DNA from: an uncultured Burkholderiales Genera incertae sedis bacterium
GTDB taxonomy: Bacteria; Pseudomonadota; Gammaproteobacteria; Burkholderiales; Eutrophovitaceae
Assembly: GCA_905479505.1 (NCBI GenBank)
Contig: CAJQMS010000027.1
Coordinates: 1 to 11,433 of the forward strand
Direction of reading: 5' to 3'
DNA length: 11,433 nucleotides
Part shown: piece by piece, positions 6,031-11,433 of the stretch
Layout: each line of letters starts with the position of its first letter
Position numbering within the stretch: position 1 is the first letter of the stretch
Notes under the pieces: generated by a model
What the model was told of the DNA's origin: nothing
What the model saw: only the letters and a program-made list of their open reading frames with translations
The model's database searches: none
Program-made: the position numbers and the translations under genes

Positions 6031-7770
6031 CTAGCTTTCATTACTTCCCTTCAAAAACACGGTCATATCAGCCGTAATAAGCGTTCCGGAACCGCGACTT
6101 GAATCGATCTTAATATCCCCATTAAATGCTTGGACTCTCTCTCTCATCCCGAGCAGGCCAAATCGTCTAGACTCTGATAAGTTAACATCTAGTCCCAGCC
6201 CATCATCTTGGACCCTTATTAGAATTCGAGCAAGATCAGAAGCTTCTCGTTCAGCAACGACTGACACTTTAATACTGCTTGCGGCTGCGTGCTTCGCTGC
6301 ATTTGTCAAACATTCTTGCACCACCCGATAAATAGTGATGTTGACGTATTCATCATAACAATTAAGATCCCCAGTGAGGTCGAGCTTCACAGCCAGGTCC
6401 GGGTTGGACTTTCGATAACGATCGCATAATTCTGTAAGCGCATCTTCCAGCCCCAAATGATCCAATGCACTAGGTCGTAATTCCCTAATAATTGAGTGAA
6501 CCATATCGTAGATTCGGGAAGTAACCTCAACGATAGTAAGCGCATTTTGACGCGTTATTGACTTCTCATCGAGGTCACGATTTGCAATTGCTGTCGCGAT
6601 CGTTTTTATCGCGGTGACATTTTGACCCATTTCATCATGAAGCTCTCTCGCAATCGACTTTCTCTCCTCCTCCAGCTTTTCTTGGATAAGCTGAGTTAAT
6701 CGCTTATTTTGCTGTAATTGCATTTCGGCAGAAATACGACTTTTGTAATCTGTCATATCCCTTAGCACGCTAATGTGTCCAAGTAATTGATTAGTCTCGG
6801 GGTCGACGAGAGGCGCTAGTGAAACCTCGACGTCTACGATTGTCCCGTCTTTCTTGATCCTATGGCTCTCGTAATGCTCAATCACACGGGACTCAGAAAC
6901 GCGATCACTAATTAGATCATGTGTCGATAGGTTTTCCTCAGGAACTATCGTGGTGACTGGTCGTCCGAGTATTTCATTTGATGAAAACCCAAAAAGCCTT
7001 TCTGCCGACGGGTTCCAAAACGATACATTAGTTTGCAGGTCCGATATCAAAATGGCGTCGCTTGACTGCTGGGCAACTAAGGCGAGTCGTGCATTCTGAG
7101 TCAACGCTTCATGAAGGTTTGTTGTCATACGATTAAACGTATGAGCAATCGCGTTGAATTCGGGCAACCGATAATCCGGTAAACGCGTCGATAAGTCACC
7201 CTTTTCCAAAAGCGACATCGCAGACAAAATTCCCTTCAGAGGGCGCATTGCACGCCCCAACAAAGCGAATATAGCCAAATTTAAGCTCACAAAAAATATG
7301 AGCAGCATTGCGCCAAACCGAATAAGCTCATCCCAAGCGTCTAAGACTGATCTCGATGAGTCTGGGGTGATGACAATGTAACCGGAAGCCATATTTAATT
7401 GGAAATCTCGATCACCCGGAGCCATCAACTGGGAAAACCACTCAGGTGCCCAACGCCCTTGTTTATAGACTGACGGAGGGGACTCATAAACAAGCACGTC
7501 CGATTGATCATACAGTCTTATCTCATTAGCTCGAACTCGACCTGCTCTCTTTAAAAATTCAGCCAGCTCGTCAACTGCATCTGCCCCACCCAGATATGAG
7601 CGCCGACTAAAAGCAACTGACTCTAACAATTGAACTGTAACTTTGGTGCCGGCATCAATTTCCTCTTTGATAGATTTACGGCGATCATCAAAAAGAATAA
7701 ATGCCGTCACTAATAAAAAAATAACAGTGATAAAGGAAATTGCGGCATTGACCCTTAATTTAATTCCCAT
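6031..7770 (-). CDS. membrane sensor histidine kinase, LapD/MoxY-like sensor, HAMP, PAS, HisKA_3
   Basis: The 579-residue kinase starts at ATG 7770, which overlaps the end of pip by 11 bp; a longer frame from 7863 would place 31 non-membrane residues ahead of the first helix and is less likely. Helix 1 spans residues 9-27 and helix 2 152-171, around a periplasmic domain (30-150) with GRW (105-107) and Trp146, which resembles LapD/MoxY N-terminal domains. HAMP (about 172-226) and a PAS domain (about 229-345; FWNPSAERLFGFSSNEILG) follow. The HisKA_3 box is ARELHDEMGQ with His378. The ATPase has the N box QECLTNAAKHA (Asn490), G box DDGLG (522-526) and GLLGMRERV, as in NarX, UhpB and MoxY. It should phosphorylate the response regulator encoded 18 bp downstream. 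MoxY of Paracoccus denitrificans controls methanol oxidation; that parallel is inference. Confidence 0.92.
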   Translation of the reverse strand: MGIKLRVNAAISFITVIFLLVTAFILFDDRRKSIKEEIDAGTKVTVQLLESVAFSRRSYLGGADAVDELAEFLKRAGRVRANEIRLYDQSDVLVYESPPSVYKQGRWAPEWFSQLMAPGDRDFQLNMASGYIVITPDSSRSVLDAWDELIRFGAMLLIFFVSLNLAIFALLGRAMRPLKGILSAMSLLEKGDLSTRLPDYRLPEFNAIAHTFNRMTTNLHEALTQNARLALVAQQSSDAILISDLQTNVSFWNPSAERLFGFSSNEILGRPVTTIVPEENLSTHDLISDRVSESRVIEHYESHRIKKDGTIVDVEVSLAPLVDPETNQLLGHISVLRDMTDYKSRISAEMQLQQNKRLTQLIQEKLEEERKSIARELHDEMGQNVTAIKTIATAIANRDLDEKSITRQNALTIVEVTSRIYDMVHSIIRELRPSALDHLGLEDALTELCDRYRKSNPDLAVKLDLTGDLNCYDEYVNITIYRVVQECLTNAAKHAAASSIKVSVVAEREASDLARILIRVQDDGLGLDVNLSESRRFGLLGMRERVQAFNGDIKIDSSRGSGTLITADMTVFLKGSNES

Positions 7771-8716
7771 GAGCCGTTTGCAATTGTTTTTTGAGGAGCT
7801 CCATCTCTTCCGAAAGGGCGTTGGCGATATTTGTTTGCCACGCCCCATGACCGCCAGAGCCAACCACCCTTAACCTCGAGCCGGATAGCTTCTCATGCAA
7901 CTGATAAGCAGTTAGCGGAGGGCAAATCATATCCATCCCTCCTTGCACAATAACAGTTTGATTAGTGATTAATTCTGCTTTTTGTAACAATTCGTTGCTA
8001 GCTAAGAAGCAATCATGTTTAAGATAATGAAGCTGAATTTGCGCACGAGCTAACTCGGCCTCAGAAACTTCTCGCGTTTTTTCTCTCGCTTGATGGCTTA
8101 CGTCACTCCCCAACATCATTGACTGAATTTCGTAATCGTTCCATCGGCAACATGCTTCATTTGCTAACGAACGATCCGATGAATTGATACGGTCGTAGTA
8201 ATGGCTGACCAAATCGCCCGAACTATCCCAGAGAAGTTGATCGTGCGCGTCAGGCATAAAACGTCTCAGTTCATTCGTGTACCACCGCACCTCTTCGCGC
8301 GACCCTAAAAAAATACCGCGAAGCACCAAAGCCTCCACATGTTCTCCGTACTCAGCCGCATAAGCTAACGCTAATGCGCTGCCCCATGAACCGCCAAAAA
8401 TAATTACCCTCTGAGTTATCCCTAAAGTAGTTTTTATAAGATTAATATCCTCAATCAAGTGGCGAGTGGTATTACTTTTAGTTAATCCGCTCGGAACTGA
8501 CTGACCACATCCTCGCTGATCAAATAGCACAACATCAAAGAAAGTAGGGTCGAAATATCGTCTATGGTTTGCGTTAGTACTGCTTCCTGGCCCTCCGTGA
8601 AGAAATATGACTGGGACACCTCCCTCGCATCCACAGCGTTCTACGTAGATACGATGTTCTTCATCGGCATCAATCCATTGGGTACGGTACGGCTTTATTT
8701 CAGGGTATGTAGGCAC
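7760..8716 (-). CDS. pip: prolyl iminopeptidase (alpha/beta hydrolase, S33)
   Basis: This cytoplasmic serine peptidase releases N-terminal proline from peptides. The 318-residue protein has the oxyanion motif HGGPG (40-44), the family signature FDQRGCGQS (65-73), the nucleophile elbow GGSWGS with Ser110, Asp262 (GGMDMICPP) and His290 (GSGGHGAW), close to the positions in the Serratia enzyme. Length is standard and no signal peptide is seen. The start is GTG 8716, since no other start codon occurs in frame back to the tonB stop; no good SD precedes it, which suggests translational coupling. It lies 25 bp after the tonB-like gene and overlaps the kinase gene by 11 bp, so it is inside the operon. 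Its link to the neighbours is unclear; general peptide use or PqqA-fragment clean-up are both possible. Confidence 0.95.
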   Translation of the reverse strand: MPTYPEIKPYRTQWIDADEEHRIYVERCGCEGGVPVIFLHGGPGSSTNANHRRYFDPTFFDVVLFDQRGCGQSVPSGLTKSNTTRHLIEDINLIKTTLGITQRVIIFGGSWGSALALAYAAEYGEHVEALVLRGIFLGSREEVRWYTNELRRFMPDAHDQLLWDSSGDLVSHYYDRINSSDRSLANEACCRWNDYEIQSMMLGSDVSHQAREKTREVSEAELARAQIQLHYLKHDCFLASNELLQKAELITNQTVIVQGGMDMICPPLTAYQLHEKLSGSRLRVVGSGGHGAWQTNIANALSEEMELLKKQLQTAHGN

Positions 8717-8741
8717 GGTAGTATGGGTATTTTTCCAAGCC

Positions 8742-9791
8742 TTAATTTACATTGATTTCTATTGGGACGGTCAAAATTCTTATTTCACCGGGTGGCGCGG
8801 GAATTTTACCCTTCCTAGCTAACTTATCAATTAACTTCAAATAGTACTTATCAAGACGTATAAATCCACTCTTCTCAGAGATTTCACAAAAATCAAACTG
8901 TCCTAGTTCATCAAACACGAGGCGTATCGTCAGTTTTTCCCCTGAATGTTGCTTTTTGAGATGCGAACGATTCCTTCTTTGATCTGAGATAAGCAATTTT
9001 TCTATAGAAGTACGGATATCCCGTCGATAACTATTCACTGCCTGCATCTCCGCTTCACCCTCTCCTGTTAACGAACCGGTGACTTCATCCGAACGAGGCT
9101 GAGACGTTACAACTGGCTGGGGCGGCACAACAGGGTTTATTGGCACCACCACTGGGGACGACATTCGGGGAGCCACAGGCTTCGCACGTGACAGCGGCCT
9201 GGAACGGACCAAAGGGCGAGGATTCGGCGCTGATTGTGACCGCTTCGATATGATAGTTGGCTGAGTGAGCGAGGATGGGGGTGCGATCGACTCCAAACTT
9301 GACTCTTGTTGAACTCGAATTTCCGGCTGAGGAGGCAAAACTATTGGTTTCACCAAGCTTGGTCTCGGCGTAGACTGTCTTGTAATAATCGGTTTCCGTG
9401 AACTTTCACTTACAACATTAGGGGCGTTTCTTCTCGGTGTATCGAGGTTGGGCGCTTTTTGCGCTAAAGCTTCCTCCGGCATACTTGGTAACCGAGGAAC
9501 GATCTCTTTTGGTGGCTGCGAATCTTGCCTCTGAGGTTGGATCTTTTGTGGCGCTGGCACGGAAATCGTTGAGCGAGAGGGGATGCTGGGCTCGACTCTT
9601 TTTTCAAGGGGTGGCTTTAGTGGCTCTGCTGCCGGTTTCGACTCAATCTGGACAGTTAGAAAATCATTTTTTGTCTCTACCTGTGTTTTGAAACCTGGTG
9701 TAATGACAACTATTGCGACATGAAACACTGCGGAGCCTAAAAGTACCCAAATCAACTTGTAATTATGATTATGTGAAGTTTCTATCAGCAT
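8742..9791 (-). CDS. TonB-family energy transducer
   Basis: TonB proteins span the periplasm and pass proton-motive force from ExbB/ExbD to outer-membrane receptors for siderophores, cobalamin and other substrates. The 349-residue protein has one N-terminal helix (13-30) holding Ser20-x3-His24, the spacing of the essential Ser16 and His20 of E. coli TonB. A long Pro- and Arg-rich linker (about 50-250) follows. The C-terminal domain (about 258-349) has LTIRLVFDELGQFDFCEISE, KSGFIRLDKYYLKLIDKLAR, IPAPPGE and a final TVPIEI strand. The usual Tyr-Pro of TonB C-terminal domains is missing; SYRRDIRTSIEKLL stands in its place. No exbB or exbD is in the window. No clear SD precedes ATG 9791. A Fur-box match lies 66 bp upstream, and pip follows after 25 bp. 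Confidence 0.88.
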   Translation of the reverse strand: MLIETSHNHNYKLIWVLLGSAVFHVAIVVITPGFKTQVETKNDFLTVQIESKPAAEPLKPPLEKRVEPSIPSRSTISVPAPQKIQPQRQDSQPPKEIVPRLPSMPEEALAQKAPNLDTPRRNAPNVVSESSRKPIITRQSTPRPSLVKPIVLPPQPEIRVQQESSLESIAPPSSLTQPTIISKRSQSAPNPRPLVRSRPLSRAKPVAPRMSSPVVVPINPVVPPQPVVTSQPRSDEVTGSLTGEGEAEMQAVNSYRRDIRTSIEKLLISDQRRNRSHLKKQHSGEKLTIRLVFDELGQFDFCEISEKSGFIRLDKYYLKLIDKLARKGKIPAPPGEIRILTVPIEINVN

Positions 9792-9856
9792 AACCGATCA
9801 ATCACGAGGAACTCTTTTCGCTGAGATGTCAAAACTATCCATGGGTTAGGCACTAA

Positions 9857-9875
9857 ACTAATGATAATCATGAGA
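9857..9875. promoter_or_regulatory. Fur-box match upstream of the tonB-like gene
   Basis: The 13-bp core TAATGATAATCAT (9859-9871) is identical to the centre of the 19-bp Fur consensus; 14 of 19 positions agree overall. The site is 66 bp upstream of the tonB-like start and 181 bp upstream of pqqA on the other strand. On the minus strand a -10-like GATAGT lies about 20 bp downstream of the core, so bound Fur would cover the -35 region. Fur control of tonB is well established in gammaproteobacteria, which makes this site credible. Confidence 0.7.
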
Positions 9876-9955
9876 GCGATTTGCTGAATTTTCTGCAGAG
9901 CATACTTCCAAACATGGTCACAATTTTGTTGTCATAAAGCTACAGTAACAAAAAC

Positions 9956-9970
9956 GCTCACCCTGTGAGC
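9956..9970. repeat. short perfect inverted repeat in the tonB-pqqA gap
   Basis: GCTCAC (9956-9961) and GTGAGC (9965-9970) form a perfect 6-bp inverted repeat around CCT. There is no T-tract on either side, so it is not an obvious terminator. It could be an operator half-site pair or a small RNA hairpin; nothing more can be said. Confidence 0.4.
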
Positions 9971-9994
9971 ACCGAAACTTTAGCGAGATGGCGG

Positions 9995-10024
9995 CTAGTA
10001 ATCAACTGAAAGGTTATTTACTAG
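9995..10024. promoter_or_regulatory. interrupted palindrome upstream of the second pqqA
   Basis: CTAGTAA (9995-10001) and TTACTAG (10018-10024) are perfect inverted 7-mers with 16 bp between them and centres 23 bp apart, about two helical turns. The site is 31 bp before the pqqA start and 17 bp before its SD. It could bind a dimeric regulator. No strong -35/-10 pair is visible in this region, which would suit an activated promoter. No copy is seen upstream of the orphan pqqA. Confidence 0.35.
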
Positions 10025-10055
10025 TCTGTTTTAATTTTATTAGGAGGTATTTAAT

Positions 10056-10127
10056 ATGTGGACAAAGCCTGAGTATACCGAAATGCGTTTCGGTTTCGAA
10101 GTCACCATGTACATCGCAAACAGATAA
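10056..10127 (+). CDS. pqqA: PqqA, PQQ precursor peptide, operon copy
   Basis: A 23-residue peptide beginning MWTKPEYTEM, with the GFEVTMY core holding Glu15 and Tyr19 and the ending YIANR. This is the substrate that the radical SAM enzyme PqqE cross-links in PQQ synthesis. The SD AGGAGG (10042-10047) is strong and 8 nt from the ATG, fitting the high expression that precursor peptides need. pqqB and pqqC follow on the same strand, so this is the operon copy. It differs from the orphan copy at residue 3 (Thr for Ser) and in 12 of 72 bases. Confidence 0.96.
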   Translation: MWTKPEYTEMRFGFEVTMYIANR

Positions 10128-10136
10128 TATCTGTTT
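10118..10136 (+). repeat. stem-loop overlapping the pqqA stop codon
   Basis: AAACAGAT (10118-10125) and ATCTGTTT (10129-10136) make a perfect 8-bp stem with a 3-nt loop (AAT). It takes in the last two codons and the TAA. A translating ribosome would melt it; alternatively it protects the short pqqA mRNA from 3' decay together with the next hairpin. Confidence 0.5.
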
Positions 10137-10148
10137 CGAATGTATGTG

Positions 10149-10179
10149 AAGGAAAGCCCCTTCTACAGGGGCTTTCCTT
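10149..10179 (+). terminator. hairpin between pqqA and pqqB, probable attenuator
   Basis: A perfect 12-bp stem (AAGGAAAGCCCC, 10149-10160, with GGGGCTTTCCTT, 10168-10179) closes a 7-nt loop. The T-tract is weak (TTATTTAT), so partial termination is likely. That would give a large excess of pqqA message over pqqBC, as described for other pqq operons. Confidence 0.75.
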
Positions 10180-10215
10180 ATTTATCAACAATCAATAAAA
10201 AAGAAAGCGACAAGT

Positions 10216-11133
10216 ATGAGAATAAGAGTCCTTGGATCAGCGGCTGGTGGTGGATTTCCTCAGTGGAATTGCAATTGCCCAAATTGTGATGGAGTTCGAA
10301 AAGGAACCATCAATGCAAAACGCCGTACACAATCTTCCATTGCGGTCAGCAGTAACGATGTTGACTGGCTTTTATTCAACACTTCGCCAGATATTCTTAC
10401 TCAATTTCAACAATTTCCTGAGTCACAACCTGCCAGATCGATACGAGATACCGCCTTTAAGTCAATCGTGTTATTAGACGCTCAAATTGATCACACCACT
10501 GGCCTATTTATGCTTCGGGAGTCAAAGACACCCTTAAACATCTACTGTACAGACATGGTTTACGAAGACCTCACCACTGGAAACCCTATATTTAAAATTT
10601 TGGAGCACTACTGTGGCGTTAATTGGCATCAAATTCATACCACCGAAGATAATGCTTTTGTTCCAGAGGGAATCTCCAATATAAAAGTGAAGGCCATCCC
10701 GTTGTCCAGTAAAGCTCCGCCTTACTCGCCTCACAGGCATGACCCGCATGAGGGCGACAATCTCGGGATTTTACTTGAGGACTTAACCACCGGTGAGAAA
10801 ACATTTTATGCCCCTGGATTAGGGCAGATTGAATCACATATAAAGCCTTACATGGAAGAAGCTGACTGTCTCCTCGTTGATGGAACTTGCTGGACAAATG
10901 ACGAAATGAAGTCTTTAGGCATTGCGAATAAAATGTCGCTTGATATGGGCCATCTTCCGCAGTCTGGGCCTGGCGGTATGATCGAAGTGTTAAGACCGTT
11001 ACCAGCCAAAAAGAAGGTTCTTATTCACATCAACAATACAAATCCAATTTTGCGAGAAGACTCTGAGCAACGCGAACAATTAACTCAAGAAAAAATTGAA
11101 GTTGCCTATGACGGGATGGATTTCGTCGTTTAA
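10216..11133 (+). CDS. pqqB: PqqB, PQQ biosynthesis metallo-beta-lactamase-fold protein
   Basis: PqqB is a metallo-beta-lactamase-fold protein required for PQQ synthesis; it is thought to hydroxylate the tyrosine of the processed Glu-Tyr intermediate, or to take part in a later step. The 305 residues match full family length. Seen are the start MRIRVLGSAAGGGFPQWNCN, the CxCxxC cysteines 19, 21 and 24 (structural zinc), LLDAQIDHTTGL, SPHRHDPHEGDN, FYAPGLGQ, LLVDGTCW, MGHLPQSGPGG and the signature HINNTNPIL near the C-terminus. The start ATG 10216 gives the conserved N-terminus although its SD is poor, in line with lower expression than pqqA. It lies 88 bp after pqqA, behind the attenuator hairpin, and 30 bp before pqqC. 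Confidence 0.98.
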   Translation: MRIRVLGSAAGGGFPQWNCNCPNCDGVRKGTINAKRRTQSSIAVSSNDVDWLLFNTSPDILTQFQQFPESQPARSIRDTAFKSIVLLDAQIDHTTGLFMLRESKTPLNIYCTDMVYEDLTTGNPIFKILEHYCGVNWHQIHTTEDNAFVPEGISNIKVKAIPLSSKAPPYSPHRHDPHEGDNLGILLEDLTTGEKTFYAPGLGQIESHIKPYMEEADCLLVDGTCWTNDEMKSLGIANKMSLDMGHLPQSGPGGMIEVLRPLPAKKKVLIHINNTNPILREDSEQREQLTQEKIEVAYDGMDFVV

Positions 11134-11163
11134 TACGGGGAAAAAATTAAGAAAGTTTTTGTT

Positions 11164-11433
11164 ATGACAATAAAAGATAGTGCACCTTGGTCAATCGAGG
11201 ATTTCGAGAAAAAACTTCGAGCGAAGGACCAGAGTTATCATATTCACCACCCCTTTCATGTAGCTATGAACAGCGGGGGATGCACAAAAGAACAAGTCCA
11301 AGGATGGGTTTTAAATCGGTTTTATTACCAAATAATGATCCCGATTAAGGATGGAGCCATCTTGTCCAACATGCCGGATAAAGAGCACAGAAAATTGTGG
11401 ATTCAAAGGATCTTAGATCATGACGGAATTGAC
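11164..11433 (+). CDS. pqqC: PqqC, pyrroloquinoline-quinone synthase, 3' part cut by window edge
   Basis: PqqC is the cofactor-less oxidase that closes the ring and performs the final eight-electron oxidation to PQQ. The 90 codons present include SYHIHHPFHVAMNSG (active-site histidines), KEQVQGWVLNRFYYQ, IPIKDGAIL and IQRILDHDG, all diagnostic. The family is about 250 residues long, so roughly two thirds are missing. ATG 11164 is preceded 8 nt upstream by AAGAAAG. It follows pqqB by 30 bp, the usual gene order, with pqqD and pqqE expected beyond the window. Confidence 0.96.
   Translation, partial: MTIKDSAPWSIEDFEKKLRAKDQSYHIHHPFHVAMNSGGCTKEQVQGWVLNRFYYQIMIPIKDGAILSNMPDKEHRKLWIQRILDHDGID

Noticed and set aside
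7771..7863. Upstream extension of the histidine kinase to a start at 7863
   Set aside because: It would overlap pip by over 100 bp and add a basic non-membrane stretch ahead of the first helix; ATG 7770 with an 11-bp overlap is the normal arrangement.
9437..9691. 84-codon plus-strand ORF inside the tonB-like gene
   Set aside because: It arises opposite the proline-rich repeat-like coding of the linker, where long shadow frames are common.
1..11433. CRISPR array, insertion sequence, rRNA, tRNA or riboswitch
   Set aside because: No regularly spaced repeats, transposase frame, rRNA, separate tRNA cloverleaf or recognisable riboswitch core was found on either strand.

Overview
The window comes from a gammaproteobacterium. 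gyrA and ubiG lie back to back as in Escherichia coli and its relatives, the tmRNA tag (ANDERYSLAA) is of the gammaproteobacterial type, and the ubiquinone gene, YajG-like lipoprotein and cytochrome b561 all fit. The presence of PQQ biosynthesis genes suggests an organism that oxidises alcohols, aldols or methanol with periplasmic quinoprotein dehydrogenases, possibly a marine one. No genus can be fixed from this sequence.

Left part (1-4193), housekeeping: the first 720 codons of gyrA on the minus strand, cut by the window edge; divergent ubiG; a YajG-like outer-membrane lipoprotein gene; and a complete tmRNA gene (ssrA) with encoded CCA. A GC-rich hairpin at 4203-4228 separates ssrA from the minus-strand genes that converge on it.

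Middle part (4280-9791), all on the minus strand. Read in the direction of transcription it holds a TonB-family energy transducer behind a good Fur-box match, a prolyl iminopeptidase, a membrane-bound PAS histidine kinase, a NarL/FixJ response regulator, a 23-codon pqqA gene with its own promoter and strong terminator, a cytochrome b561, and a possible 57-codon ORF. tonB, pip, the kinase and the regulator are packed with gaps of 25 bp or less, or overlap, and look like one operon.

Right part (10056-11433), plus strand: a second pqqA, a stem-loop that probably attenuates transcription, complete pqqB, and the start of pqqC. This is the normal head of a pqqABCDE operon, running off the window.

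The main point of interest is that two pqqA genes encode peptides differing at a single residue (Ser3 or Thr3) although their codons have diverged. They point away from each other and flank the TonB, peptidase and two-component block. The orphan pqqA is monocistronic in appearance. The layout suggests a PQQ supply-and-control locus: precursor peptide, synthesis genes, a MoxY/MoxX-like sensor and regulator pair, a TonB for uptake across the outer membrane, and a cytochrome b561 that may pass electrons. The family assignments rest on visible motifs; the joint function is inference.
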